Shown here: piece by piece, positions 40,256-48,989 of the stretch
Layout: each line of letters starts with the position of its first letter
Numbering within the stretch: position 1 is the first letter of the stretch
Assembly (NCBI RefSeq): GCF_013782625.1
Contig: NZ_CP056199.1
Location: forward strand, 638,588-702,587
From: Enterobacter sp. RHBSTW-00994
Lineage (GTDB): Bacteria > Pseudomonadota > Gammaproteobacteria > Enterobacterales > Enterobacteriaceae
Direction: 5' to 3'
Length of the DNA stretch: 64,000 nucleotides
Notes under the pieces: model-generated
The model's input: only the letters and a program-made list of their open reading frames with translations
Database searches by the model: none
Told to the model about the DNA's origin: nothing
Program-made: the position numbers and the translations under genes

Positions 40256-40761
40256 ATCGCGTTATGGAACGGGCTTAAGGCCAGGATCACTGCCTGATGG
40301 TAGACGCTTGAGCGTGTCAGCGTACCGGCAGTAAAGACACCAATCGCGCCTTCTTTACGGCCAATCTCATCGATGCCGGTGTATTGTGACATCACCGGCC
40401 CGAGAGCTTCACCTTCACGCACTTTTTCCAGGATAACCTTCGGTAACGGCAGTGTAGCCGAACGAGCTTCGCCGCGCTGTTCACGGCTTTCAATGACCAC
40501 CCAGCTAAATGTTGCGCCGTCGTCGATACCTGCTTCAATCGCAACCCAAAAATCGGCCTGAGGGCAAGCGGTCTTTGCATTCGCAACACGATTTCGTGCG
40601 CCAGCACGCGTTTCCTCGCTTCCAAACGGCTGTTCAGGAACGCCACTCTCGACGGCTATAGCGTCAATATGGCAGGATCCTTCGCCGAAGATCTCATCAA
40701 ATGCCCTTAGAATTGCCTGAATTTTGGCAGGATTAGTGGTAGCTGAGACAACATGGTGCAT
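40246..40761 (-). CDS. yjjX: YjjX, inosine/xanthosine triphosphatase
   Basis: House-cleaning NTPase that hydrolyses ITP and XTP, removing damaged purine nucleotides. 171 residues of the Maf/HAM1-like YjjX fold, with the N-terminal [34 protein letters not shown] and [11 protein letters not shown] blocks. Convergent with trpR, divergent from gpmB with 50 bp between. Confidence 0.94.
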   Translation of the reverse strand: MHHVVSATTNPAKIQAILRAFDEIFGEGSCHIDAIAVESGVPEQPFGSEETRAGARNRVANAKTACPQADFWVAIEAGIDDGATFSWVVIESREQRGEARSATLPLPKVILEKVREGEALGPVMSQYTGIDEIGRKEGAIGVFTAGTLTRSSVYHQAVILALSPFHNAIYR

Positions 40762-40811
40762 AATTAAGCTCGATTCAAAAAAAACTCATCGCAGTATAAC
40801 GGAAAAAAAGC

Positions 40812-41459
40812 ATGTTACAGGTATACCTTGTTCGCCACGGTGAAACCCAGTGGAACGCCGAGCGACGTATTCAAGGCCAATCAGACAGTCCTCTCACCGA
40901 AAAGGGTGAGCAACAAGCATGGCAAGTGGCAGAGCGTGCCAGAACATTGGGGATCACTCACGTGATTTCCAGTGATTTAGGTCGTACACAGCAGACTGCG
41001 CGCATTATCGCTGATGCCTGTGGTTGCGATGTAGTGCTTGACCCACGCCTTCGCGAACTGGATATGGGCGTGCTGGAAAAACGCCACATCGATTCTTTGA
41101 CGGAAAAGGAAGAAGGCTGGCGTCGTACGCTGGTAAACGGTACGGAAGACGGTCGTATTCCTGAAGGTGAGTCAATGCAGGAGCTGAGCGTGCGCGTTCA
41201 TGCTGCGCTGGAAGAGTGCCTGAAGCTTCCGGCAGGAAGCCGTCCGTTGTTAGTCAGCCACGGTATTGCGCTGGGTTGTCTGGTCAGCACCATCCTGGGC
41301 CTTCCTGCGTATGCGGAGCGCCGTCTGCGTCTGCGTAACTGCTCTCTTTCCCGTATCGACTATCAGGAAAGCCAGTGGCTGGCGTCAGGATGGGTTGTGG
41401 AAATGGCAGGGGACATTTCGCATCTCGATGCCCCTGCGCTGGACGAACTGCAGCGTTAG
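40812..41459 (+). CDS. gpmB: GpmB (YtjC), phosphoglycerate-mutase-like phosphatase
   Basis: Histidine phosphatase superfamily member of 215 residues with LVRHGETQWNAERRIQG at the N-terminus (nucleophile His9) and LVSHGIALGCL with the second active-site His. Annotated as a mutase, but E. coli work points to phosphatase activity on sugar phosphates; substrate here unknown. Convergent with rob, overlapping by four bases. Confidence 0.94.
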   Translation: MLQVYLVRHGETQWNAERRIQGQSDSPLTEKGEQQAWQVAERARTLGITHVISSDLGRTQQTARIIADACGCDVVLDPRLRELDMGVLEKRHIDSLTEKEEGWRRTLVNGTEDGRIPEGESMQELSVRVHAALEECLKLPAGSRPLLVSHGIALGCLVSTILGLPAYAERRLRLRNCSLSRIDYQESQWLASGWVVEMAGDISHLDAPALDELQR

Positions 41460-42325
41460 CGGCGGACAGGGATTAAGAATTCCATCCGCAGATTGATTGG
41501 GCGTTCTTCCGGTTTAACGTCGCTTGCCGGATAGTAACGCTCAATGTCCTGACCTTTACGGCGGTTCAGCTTCAGCATTGGCATGCAGGTTCCGTATACG
41601 GTCAGGATAAACTCCTGAACACCGGTTCCCAGCCCTTCGTAGGTGAACATGACGTAATCGCCACCTTCCAGCACGACCGGTTTTGCCCCCTGGATATAGC
41701 CGTTGGCCATTTCCGGCGTTAACGCCGTGGTGTAGAACACCTCTTGTTCGTCGTCTTTTTCCTGGCTTGGATGCGTTTCATTCAGACCGTACAGCAACGG
41801 TGGGATGGCGGGCGCATGGCTCAGGAAATCGCGCCAGAACTGAACACGCATTTGGTGACGGAACTCGGAAATCTGCTCCAGAGAACAGGCATAACTTTGC
41901 GTCGTGCCGATCAGGTGGGTTTCAGGCAGCGTGATAATTTCATGTTTTGGCATCGCAAATTCACCGAGTCGCAGCGGCGGGCGCATACCAAATGAGCTCC
42001 AGTCTGGCGCACGGCGGTAGAGCGCTGGCGTCAATGAAAACTGTTTTTTAAAGGCTCGGGTGAAGGTTTGCTGTGAATCAAAACGGTATTGCAGAGCAAT
42101 ATCCAGAATCGGACGCGCAGTAAGCCGCAACGCAACTGCGGATTTCGAAAGGCGACGTGCGCGAATATAAGCACCGATAGCATGTCCAGTGACATCCTTG
42201 AACATCCTTTGTAAATGCCACTTGGAATAGCCTGCTTTTGCCGCCACATTATCCAGTGACAAAGGCTGGTCAAGATGACCTTCCAGCCAGGTAAGCAGGT
42301 CGCGAATAATTCCAGCCTGATCCAT
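41456..42325 (-). CDS. rob: Rob, right origin-binding AraC-type activator
   Basis: Constitutive activator of the mar/sox/rob regulon (efflux, acid, organic-solvent and superoxide defence). 289 residues. The N-terminal AraC/XylS pair of helix-turn-helix motifs (LDNVAAKAGYSKWHLQRMFK and DIALQYRFDSQQTFTRAFKK) matches MarA and SoxS; the C-terminal half is a GyrI-like effector domain that binds bile salts and fatty acids. Divergent from creA. Confidence 0.96.
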   Translation of the reverse strand: MDQAGIIRDLLTWLEGHLDQPLSLDNVAAKAGYSKWHLQRMFKDVTGHAIGAYIRARRLSKSAVALRLTARPILDIALQYRFDSQQTFTRAFKKQFSLTPALYRRAPDWSSFGMRPPLRLGEFAMPKHEIITLPETHLIGTTQSYACSLEQISEFRHQMRVQFWRDFLSHAPAIPPLLYGLNETHPSQEKDDEQEVFYTTALTPEMANGYIQGAKPVVLEGGDYVMFTYEGLGTGVQEFILTVYGTCMPMLKLNRRKGQDIERYYPASDVKPEERPINLRMEFLIPVRR

Positions 42326-42536
42326 ATACTATCCTCATCCTTAAAACAGCAGATACCTGATATCAGGTTAGCGGATAATAGCATTTTTTGATGTTTTAGC
42401 ATTCGGTGTTTTTTTTGTGCATTAATGCTTTTTGCAGCACATTATGGACCTTTATTTTCTAATCCTGTGATCTTGCTACATTTTTGTCTAACGTGTTGAA
42501 TAATCGCTCACTGTAATTTTAAAGAATGGTAACAAT

Positions 42537-43007
42537 ATGAAATACAAGACATTGATCTTCACCGCTCTGTTGCTGATGGTTGGCCGTATGGCACAGGCGG
42601 AACAAATCGGTTCCGTTGATACCGTGTTCAAAATGTTCGGCCCTGACCACAAGATTGTGGTCGAAGCGTTCGACGATCCTGATGTGAAAAACGTCACCTG
42701 CTACATCAGCCGCGCAAAAACGGGCGGTATCAAAGGTGGATTGGGGCTGGCTGAGGACACCTCCGACGCGGCGATTTCCTGTCAGCAGGTGGGGCCGGTT
42801 GAATTGAGTGACAAAATCAAAAACGGCAAAGCGCAGGGGGACGTGGTATTCCAGAAACGGACCTCGTTAGTGTTCAAGAAACTGCAGGTCGTGCGCTTCT
42901 ATGATGCGACACGCAACACGCTCGCCTATCTGGCGTATTCCGACAAAGTGGTGGATGGCTCACCCAAAAATGCGCTCAGCGCCGTACCGATTATGCCGTG
43001 GCGCTAA
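42537..43007 (+). CDS. creA: CreA, secreted protein of the cre operon
   Basis: A 156-residue protein of unknown function (DUF1131/CreA family). Signal peptide 1-21 ending GRMAQA before EQIGSVD. The mature part has two cysteines ([10 protein letters not shown] and AISCQQVG) likely to form a periplasmic disulfide. First gene of creABCD; creB begins 14 bp downstream. Confidence 0.94.
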   Translation: MKYKTLIFTALLLMVGRMAQAEQIGSVDTVFKMFGPDHKIVVEAFDDPDVKNVTCYISRAKTGGIKGGLGLAEDTSDAAISCQQVGPVELSDKIKNGKAQGDVVFQKRTSLVFKKLQVVRFYDATRNTLAYLAYSDKVVDGSPKNALSAVPIMPWR

Positions 43008-43021
43008 CTCAGGGATGAACC

Positions 43022-43711
43022 ATGCAGCAACCGTTGATTTGGCTGGTTGAAGACGAAATCAGTATTGCGGAGACGCTTATCTACATGCTTCAACAGGAAG
43101 GTTTTGCGGTGAAGGCGTTTGAACGCGGCTTACCCGTACTGGAGGATGCGCGTCGGCAGATGCCTGCGCTGGCCATTCTGGATGTCGGACTGCCTGATAT
43201 CAGCGGGTTTGAGCTGTGCCGTCAGTTGCTGGCGCAACATCCCTCACTGCCGGTGCTGTTCCTGACGGCTCGCAGTGATGAAGTGGATAAGCTGCTTGGT
43301 CTGGAAATCGGGGCTGATGATTATGTGGCGAAGCCTTTTTCCCCGCGCGAAGTCTGTGCGCGAGTGAGGACGATTTTACGGCGGATGCAGAAGTCAGCCG
43401 CGCCTTCGGATATCGTTCGTATCGGGGAGTTTGAGTTGAACGAACCCGCTGCCCGCATTAGCTGGTATGGGGAAGCGTTATCCCTCACGCGCTACGAGTT
43501 CCTGTTGCTCAAAACATTGCTGCTTGCACCGGGGCGCGTATTTTCACGTCAGCAGTTAATGGACAAAGTGTGGGGAGACGAAGGCGACAGCTTTGATCGG
43601 ACGGTTGATACCCATATTAAAACCCTGCGCGCGAAACTGCGTGCGGTGAATAACGAACTCTCTCCCATCAGTACGCATCGCGGGATGGGATATAGCCTGG
43701 GGCTGTACTAA
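43022..43711 (+). CDS. creB: CreB, response regulator
   Basis: OmpR/PhoB-family regulator of 229 residues. Receiver domain with acidic pair in VEDE, phospho-acceptor Asp54 in AILDVGLPD, Thr in LTARSDE and Lys in KPFSP; winged-helix output domain from about 130 (LTRYEFLLLKTLL, RTVDTHIKTLRAKLR). It activates genes carrying TTCAC-N6-TTCAC tags. Its stop overlaps the creC start (TAATG). Confidence 0.96.
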   Translation: MQQPLIWLVEDEISIAETLIYMLQQEGFAVKAFERGLPVLEDARRQMPALAILDVGLPDISGFELCRQLLAQHPSLPVLFLTARSDEVDKLLGLEIGADDYVAKPFSPREVCARVRTILRRMQKSAAPSDIVRIGEFELNEPAARISWYGEALSLTRYEFLLLKTLLLAPGRVFSRQQLMDKVWGDEGDSFDRTVDTHIKTLRAKLRAVNNELSPISTHRGMGYSLGLY

Positions 43712-45135
43712 TGCGCATTGGGATGCGGTTGCTATTGGGCTATTTCCTGATCGTGGCGATCGCCGCCTGGTTTGTGCTGTCGATCTTTGTTCAGGAGGTT
43801 AAACCCGGCGTACGCAGGGCAACAGAAGGGACATTGATCGACACTGCGACGTTGCTGGCGGAGGTTGGACGCGATGATTTGCTCTCCGGCGATCCGCTAC
43901 ACGGGCGTGTGGCACAGGCTTTTTCGCAACTCCATCAGCGGCCTTTTCGCGCCAATATCAGCGGCATCCATAAAGTGCGCAATGAGTACCACGTTTACAT
44001 GACCGATGCACAGGGGCGGGTTGTATTTGATTCTGCGGGGCTTGCGGTAGGCGATGACTACTCTCGCTGGAACGATGTCTGGCTGACGTTGCGTGGGGAA
44101 TACGGTGCGCGCAGTACCCAGCGCCACCCTGATGATCCGGAAAGCACAGTGATGTATGTTGCTGCGCCAATTGTGGACCAGGGCAAAATTATTGGTGTGC
44201 TATCGGTAGGGAAACCCAATAGCGCCATGGCGCCGGTTATCCACCGTAGTGAACGTCGCATTTTGTGGGCGGGTGGAGCACTGCTGGGGATTGCGTTACT
44301 GATTGGGCTGGTGGTGGCAGGGTGGATTAATCGCTCGATCAGCACGTTGTCTCGTTACGCGGATTCGGTAACCCATGACGCGCCTTTGCCGCTGCCGGAT
44401 CCTGGCAGCAGTGAACTGCGGAAGCTGGCGCAGGCTCTGGAGAATATGCGTATTCGCCTGGAAGGGAAGAACTACATCGAACACTATGTTCATTCGCTGA
44501 CTCACGAGCTGAAAAGCCCGCTTGCAGCCATTCGCGGGGCGGCAGAAATTCTGGCGGAGCAGCCGCCTCCTCAGGTAGCTGCGCGGTTTATCGATAACAT
44601 ACTGGTGCAAAATGCGCGTATGCAGTCGTTAGTGGAAAAGCTGCTTGCTCAGGCGCGGCTTGAGAATAGAGTGGATATCGTTCCCGTCACGCTGGATGTG
44701 GCGATGCTTTTTACGCGGCTTACCGATGCGCGATCTGCGATCTTGTCCGCCAAAAACATCATGCTGACCTGCCAGTCCGCGCAGTGCCATGTTACGGGGG
44801 ATGTTGATCTGCTGGAACAAGCGCTGGGGAATTTGCTCGATAATGCGATTGACTTTACACCGCAAGGTGGCGCGATAGCGCTTGCTGCTCACGAGGAGAA
44901 ACAGCGGGTAAGGCTCAGTGTAACCGACACGGGCAGTGGGATCCCGGATTATGCCCTTGCGCGTATTTTTGAGCGTTTTTACTCGCTTCCGCGTGATAAC
45001 GGCCTGAAGAGCAGTGGGCTTGGGTTGGCCTTTGTGCAGGAAGTTGCGCGTCTGCACCAGGGCGAGATTACGTTGCAAAACAGGGATGAAGGCGGTGTGA
45101 TAGCCACGCTGACACTTCACCGTCCCTTCACATAA
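43711..45135 (+). CDS. creC: CreC, sensor histidine kinase
   Basis: Inner-membrane kinase of 474 residues that phosphorylates CreB in response to carbon source and growth conditions. Two membrane segments (about 7-25 and 185-206) enclose a periplasmic sensor; a HAMP-like linker leads to the H-box VHSLTHELKSPLAAIRG, then N-box LLDNAIDF, G1 DTGSGIPD, F and G2 SSGLGLAFVQE. The CreB tag for creD is inside its last codons. Confidence 0.96.
   Translation: MRIGMRLLLGYFLIVAIAAWFVLSIFVQEVKPGVRRATEGTLIDTATLLAEVGRDDLLSGDPLHGRVAQAFSQLHQRPFRANISGIHKVRNEYHVYMTDAQGRVVFDSAGLAVGDDYSRWNDVWLTLRGEYGARSTQRHPDDPESTVMYVAAPIVDQGKIIGVLSVGKPNSAMAPVIHRSERRILWAGGALLGIALLIGLVVAGWINRSISTLSRYADSVTHDAPLPLPDPGSSELRKLAQALENMRIRLEGKNYIEHYVHSLTHELKSPLAAIRGAAEILAEQPPPQVAARFIDNILVQNARMQSLVEKLLAQARLENRVDIVPVTLDVAMLFTRLTDARSAILSAKNIMLTCQSAQCHVTGDVDLLEQALGNLLDNAIDFTPQGGAIALAAHEEKQRVRLSVTDTGSGIPDYALARIFERFYSLPRDNGLKSSGLGLAFVQEVARLHQGEITLQNRDEGGVIATLTLHRPFT
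45116..45131 (+). promoter_or_regulatory. CreB-binding tag before creD
   Basis: TTCACCGTCCCTTCAC is a perfect TTCAC-N6-TTCAC direct repeat, the known CreB recognition tag, ending about 64 bp before the creD start and lying in the 3' end of creC. Confidence 0.9.
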
Positions 45136-45194
45136 CTTCAAACTGACCCCACACTGCGGCGTTACGATCTCCTTATTACAAAGGAGACGTAAAG

Positions 45195-46544
45195 ATGAAA
45201 TCCCCCCTGTTCTGGAAAGTCAGCACCCTTTTAGGGTGCATCCTGCTCTTATTAATCCCGCTGTTTATGGTCAGTAATTTGATTTCGGAGCGGGTGAGCT
45301 ACCGCAACGATGTTGAAAATACGCTTCGCCAAAGCACCAGTGGCCCACAACAGCTCGTTGGCCCGTTGATTGCCATTCCGGTAACGGAGATTTACTACAA
45401 GATTGAGGAAAAGAAAAAGGTTGAGTACAAACGGAGTTACCTCCATTTTCTGTTACCAGACACGTTACTTATTGAAGGTAATCAGCGTGTTGAATCACGA
45501 AGTATCGGGATTTACGACGGACAGATCTGGAATAACGAGCTGAGTATAAAAGCGCAGTTTACTACCGAAAAACTGGCGCAACTCAAAGGCGAAACGATAA
45601 CCCTGGGACAACCCTTTATTACGGTAGGCGTGGGGGATGCGCGAGGAATTGGCGCGGTTAATGTGTCGAAGATCGGCGATGAGACTTTAGTCGTGGAGCC
45701 TGGCTCGGGAGTGTCAGGGCAATTGCCCGGTGTGCATATTCCGCTGACCAGCAAAGTGATGGCCTCGAAAACATTCGCCCTGGATATGACGCTCAATCTG
45801 GCGGGAACCGGCAGTTTCTCTGTGGTTCCGGTGGGCCGTAGCAGCGAACTTACTCTCAATAGTAACTGGCCACATCCGGGCTTTATGGGAGACTACCTGC
45901 CTGTTAAACACCAAATCAGTGCATCGGGTTTTCAGGCTCACTGGCAGAGTAGCTGGTTTGCCAACAATCTGGAAAGCCAGTTCAGTGATGGGGAAATACC
46001 GGAATGGCATGCGATCCCGGCATTTAGCGTGATGGTCGCGACGCCTGCCGACCAGTACCAACTGACTGACCGCGCAATTAAGTACGCGATTTTACTTATC
46101 ACCCTGACCTTTATGGCCTTCTTTGTCTTTGAAACCTTAACCGGGCTGCGCCTTCATCCGATGCAGTATCTTCTGGTGGGCTTGTCGCTGGTGCTGTTTT
46201 ATCTGGTGTTGCTGGCGTTGTCAGAGCATGTCGGATTCACAAAGGCCTGGATTACGGCCAGTCTCGTCGGGGTGTTGATGAATGGAGTCTATCTGCAGGC
46301 GGTATTAAAGAGCGGGAAGCGAAGCGGTATGTTTGTTCTGGCGCTACTGGGGCTGGACGTGGTGATGTGGTTCCTGCTCCGTTCCGAGGATAGCGCGTTA
46401 CTGCTGGGCTCTGCGGTTCTGGCACTGGCCTTGTTTACGGTGATGTACCTGACCCGCCATTTTGACTGGTATTCACTTTCTCAGGCTAAACGTGCGGTTC
46501 CACCGACGGACGTGGATAATGATGCTATGCGGATTTGGAAATAA
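45195..46544 (+). CDS. creD: CreD, inner-membrane protein
   Basis: A 449-residue membrane protein induced by CreBC; linked to envelope integrity and colicin/beta-lactam phenotypes, biochemical role unknown. One N-terminal membrane helix (about 8-28), a large periplasmic domain (about 30-290), then about five to six helices to residue ~430. Family motifs LLPDTLLIEGNQRVESRSIGI (start of that block) and ETLTGLRLHPMQYLLVGL are present. A terminator follows directly. Confidence 0.94.
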   Translation: MKSPLFWKVSTLLGCILLLLIPLFMVSNLISERVSYRNDVENTLRQSTSGPQQLVGPLIAIPVTEIYYKIEEKKKVEYKRSYLHFLLPDTLLIEGNQRVESRSIGIYDGQIWNNELSIKAQFTTEKLAQLKGETITLGQPFITVGVGDARGIGAVNVSKIGDETLVVEPGSGVSGQLPGVHIPLTSKVMASKTFALDMTLNLAGTGSFSVVPVGRSSELTLNSNWPHPGFMGDYLPVKHQISASGFQAHWQSSWFANNLESQFSDGEIPEWHAIPAFSVMVATPADQYQLTDRAIKYAILLITLTFMAFFVFETLTGLRLHPMQYLLVGLSLVLFYLVLLALSEHVGFTKAWITASLVGVLMNGVYLQAVLKSGKRSGMFVLALLGLDVVMWFLLRSEDSALLLGSAVLALALFTVMYLTRHFDWYSLSQAKRAVPPTDVDNDAMRIWK

Positions 46545-46546
46545 AA

Positions 46547-46572
46547 AAAACGGCGCAAAAGCGCCGTTTTTT
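46547..46572. terminator. Bidirectional terminator between creD and arcA
   Basis: AAAACGGCGC / GCGCCGTTTT with loop AAAA, giving T-runs on both strands. It lies two bases after the creD stop and 19 bases beyond the arcA stop. Confidence 0.92.
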
Positions 46573-46590
46573 AATACGTTGAGGGGGGGA

Positions 46591-47307
46591 TTATTCCTGC
46601 AGATCGCCGCAGAAACGATAGCCTTCACCATGAATAGTGGCGATGATTTCCGGCGTATCCGGCGTAGATTCGAAATGTTTACGAATACGACGAATGGTGA
46701 CGTCCACGGTACGGTCGTGTGGCTTCAGCTCGCGACCGGTCATTTTCTTCAGCAGCTCTGCGCGGGACTGAATTTTGCCCGGATTTTCGCAGAAGTGCAG
46801 CATGGCGCGGAATTCACTGCGGGGCAGTTTGTACTGCTCACCGTTCGGGCTAATCAGCGACCGGCTATTGATATCAAGTTCCCAGCCGTTGAATTTGTAG
46901 CTGTCTACGCTACGACGCTCTTCGCTGACCGTGCCCAAATTCATGGTGCGGGACAGCAGGTTACGTGCACGAATGGTTAATTCGCGAGGATTAAACGGTT
47001 TGGTGATATAGTCATCCGCGCCGATTTCCAGACCAAGAATTTTATCAACTTCGTTATCACGGCCTGTCAGGAACATTAATGCGACGTTCGCCTGTTCACG
47101 CAGTTCGCGCGCCAGAAGAAGGCCGTTTTTCCCAGGCAAGTTGATGTCCATAATGACCAGGTTAATATCATTTTCAGAAAGGATCTGATGCATTTCTGCG
47201 CCATCGGTCGCTTCAAAGACATCGTAGCCTTCTGCTTCGAAAATGCTCTTTAACGTGTTGCGTGTTACCAACTCGTCTTCAACGATAAGAATGTGCGGGG
47301 TCTGCAT
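46591..47307 (-). CDS. arcA: ArcA, aerobic respiration control response regulator
   Basis: Global regulator of respiratory metabolism, phosphorylated by ArcB when oxygen is low. 238 residues, essentially identical to E. coli. Asp54 in [11 protein letters not shown], acidic pocket VEDE, Thr in LTGRDNE and Lys in KPFNPREL; OmpR-type winged helix [15 protein letters not shown] at the C-terminus. Its long upstream region carries an FNR box and the small yjjY gene on the other strand. Confidence 0.98.
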   Translation of the reverse strand: MQTPHILIVEDELVTRNTLKSIFEAEGYDVFEATDGAEMHQILSENDINLVIMDINLPGKNGLLLARELREQANVALMFLTGRDNEVDKILGLEIGADDYITKPFNPRELTIRARNLLSRTMNLGTVSEERRSVDSYKFNGWELDINSRSLISPNGEQYKLPRSEFRAMLHFCENPGKIQSRAELLKKMTGRELKPHDRTVDVTIRRIRKHFESTPDTPEIIATIHGEGYRFCGDLQE

Positions 47308-47402
47308 GTTTGCTACCTAAATTGCCAACTAAATCGAAACAGGAAGTACAAAAGTCCCTGACCTGCCTGATGCATGTCGCAAATTAACATGACCGGCCTA
47401 AC

Positions 47403-47543
47403 GTGACTAAAGTACGTAATTGCGTTCTTGATGCACTTTCCATCAACGTCAACAACATCATTAGCTTGGTCGTGGGTACTTTCCCTCTGGACCCGACAGT
47501 GTCAAAAACGGCTGTCATCCTAACCATTTTAACAGCAACATAA
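47403..47543 (+). CDS. yjjY: YjjY, 46-residue protein in the arcA upstream region
   Basis: A GTG at 47403 opens 46 codons (MTKVRNCVLDALSINVNN...) ending TILTAT. As I recall E. coli YjjY, it is the same apart from about one residue (Leu for Gln in GTFPLDP). No signal peptide; the second half is hydrophobic (AVILTILTA). There is no strong ribosome site. Conservation of this DNA could reflect the arcA leader it overlaps rather than a protein, so the coding status is open. Confidence 0.6.
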   Translation: MTKVRNCVLDALSINVNNIISLVVGTFPLDPTVSKTAVILTILTAT

Positions 47544-47584
47544 CAGGCTAAGTGACACCGGACACCCAATAAAACTACGCTTCG

Positions 47585-47598
47585 TTGACATATATCAA
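47585..47598. promoter_or_regulatory. FNR box upstream of arcA
   Basis: TTGACATATATCAA matches TTGAT-N4-ATCAA at 9 of 10 fixed bases. E. coli arcA is activated by FNR anaerobically, and this lies about 280 bp before the start codon, consistent with a long arcA leader. Confidence 0.8.
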
Positions 47599-47815
47599 GT
47601 TCAATTGTAGCACGTTAACAGTTTGATGAAATCATCGTATCTGAATGCTAGCCTTTGTCACAAATTTTCAATAAACCAACTAGTTGCGGATATTGATTGA
47701 TAAACATTACGAATCCAATCGGGACTTGGCATTCATACGGGTATTATCATTATTAAACATAGGGATAAGCCGTATCTATTAACATTCTAACCGATTGTTC
47801 AGTCTCAAAATAGTT

Positions 47816-47844
47816 TAGCGTTTTTAATTTGTTATGAAACGCTA
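47816..47844. repeat. 8-bp inverted repeat before yjtD
   Basis: TAGCGTTT and AAACGCTA with a 13-nt AT-rich spacer, about 100 bp upstream of yjtD. Role unknown; it could be an operator. The rest of the 47,600-47,942 stretch is AT-rich and shows no gene. Confidence 0.4.
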
Positions 47845-47942
47845 TTTCGGTGATTGGTGTTGCAAATTTGTAAATTCGTGCTGCGTAATATGTTGATGGG
47901 TATCACACTTTTACGCGCTAACTGATTAAAAAGAGAGCATAA

Positions 47943-48629
47943 ATGCATCTGTCGATAGTGCTGGTTGCACCAGCAAGAGCAGAAAATATAGGCGCTGCGG
48001 CGCGTGCCATGAAGACCATGGGTTTTACCGATTTACGTATCGTTGACAGCGTTGCGCACCTTGAACCTGCCACGCGCTGGGTGGCTCATGGTTCCGGTGA
48101 TATTCTCGATAATATAACCACTTACCGTACGCTGGCTGAGGCGTTGCATGACATATCCTTTAGCGTCGCCACCACTGCGCGGAGCCGCGCAAAGTTTCAT
48201 TACTATGCGACACCTCAGGAACTGGTTCCTCTGTTGACGGAGAAAAGCCAGTGGCTGACGAAGGCGGCACTGGTTTTTGGCCGTGAAGATTCGGGGCTGA
48301 CCAACGAAGAGCTGGAGCTGGCCGATGTGCTGACTGGCGTACCGATGGTGGCGGATTACCCCTCTCTGAATTTAGGGCAGGCGGTGATGGTTTATTGCTA
48401 TCAATTATCATCGCTAATGCAAATTGCTTCCCCTCAGGCGATCGCCACGGATGAAAACCAATTGTCAGCTTTGCGCACGCGTGCCCAAAGTTTGTTGTCG
48501 CAACTGGGCGTTGCCGACGATCAGAAAATGGCCGACTGGTTGCATCAACGTTTGGGGCGTCTTGAGCAGCGGGATACGGCAATGTTGCACCGATTACTGC
48601 ACGATATTGAAAAAAAATTGACCGAGTAA
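47943..48629 (+). CDS. yjtD: YjtD (LasT), SPOUT-family RNA methyltransferase
   Basis: A 228-residue predicted tRNA/rRNA methyltransferase of the TrmH/SpoU (SPOUT) class. Motif 1 ENIGAAARAMKTMGF, motif 2 LVFGREDSGLTNEEL and motif 3 PSLNLGQAVMVYCYQL form the knotted SAM site. Most like TrmJ in these motifs, but its RNA target is not established to my knowledge. Stands alone upstream of thrL. Confidence 0.92.
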   Translation: MHLSIVLVAPARAENIGAAARAMKTMGFTDLRIVDSVAHLEPATRWVAHGSGDILDNITTYRTLAEALHDISFSVATTARSRAKFHYYATPQELVPLLTEKSQWLTKAALVFGREDSGLTNEELELADVLTGVPMVADYPSLNLGQAVMVYCYQLSSLMQIASPQAIATDENQLSALRTRAQSLLSQLGVADDQKMADWLHQRLGRLEQRDTAMLHRLLHDIEKKLTE

Positions 48630-48762
48630 AATGTTGTCATAAGTTTTCGATATGGAGAAACCCTCTGATAACGGAGGGTGAGTCTGGAGTTTTCGGATGA
48701 AAATAAATGTGCAAGCAGCGGGTCGTGAGAGTGTCCCGAATTGTGATCAAATTAAAAATTTA

Positions 48763-48791
48763 TTGACTTAAGATGCCTAATCCTTTAACCC
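48763..48791 (+). promoter_or_regulatory. Promoter of the thr operon
   Basis: TTGACT (48763-48768) with a weak -10 in TTTAACCC 15-17 bp downstream, in the same relation to thrL as the E. coli thr promoter. Confidence 0.6.
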
Positions 48792-48840
48792 TAAAAGAAT
48801 ACAGCACAGACAGATAATAATTACAGAGTACACAACATCC

Positions 48841-48909
48841 ATGAAACGCATCAGCATCACCACCATTACAACAACCATCATCATTACCACAGGTAACGAT
48901 GCGGGCTGA
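48841..48909 (+). CDS. thrL: ThrL, thr operon leader peptide
   Basis: A 22-codon leader (MKRISITTITTT...) with seven Thr and six Ile codons; stalling at these when charged tRNA-Thr or tRNA-Ile is short lets the operon be read. E. coli has 21 codons with eight Thr and four Ile, so isoleucine is weighted more here, including three Ile codons in a row (13-15). The DNA just before the ATG is the same as in E. coli. Confidence 0.95.
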   Translation: MKRISITTITTTIIITTGNDAG

Positions 48910-48930
48910 CGCGTACAGGAAAAACAGAAA

Positions 48931-48964
48931 AAAGCCCGCACCTAAACAGTGCGGGCTTTTTTTT
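48931..48964 (+). terminator. Attenuator of the thr operon
   Basis: AAAGCCCGCAC / GTGCGGGCTTT with a 7-nt loop and T-run, ending 26 bp before thrA. The leader-peptide end (GCGGGC) can pair with the 5' arm, giving the usual alternative structure. Confidence 0.93.
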
Positions 48965-48989
48965 CGGCTAAAGATCATGAGGTAATACC

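Noticed and set aside
48660..48679. Hairpin ACCCTC/GAGGGT after yjtD as a terminator
   Set aside because: Six-base stem with an eight-base loop and no T-run; too weak to call.
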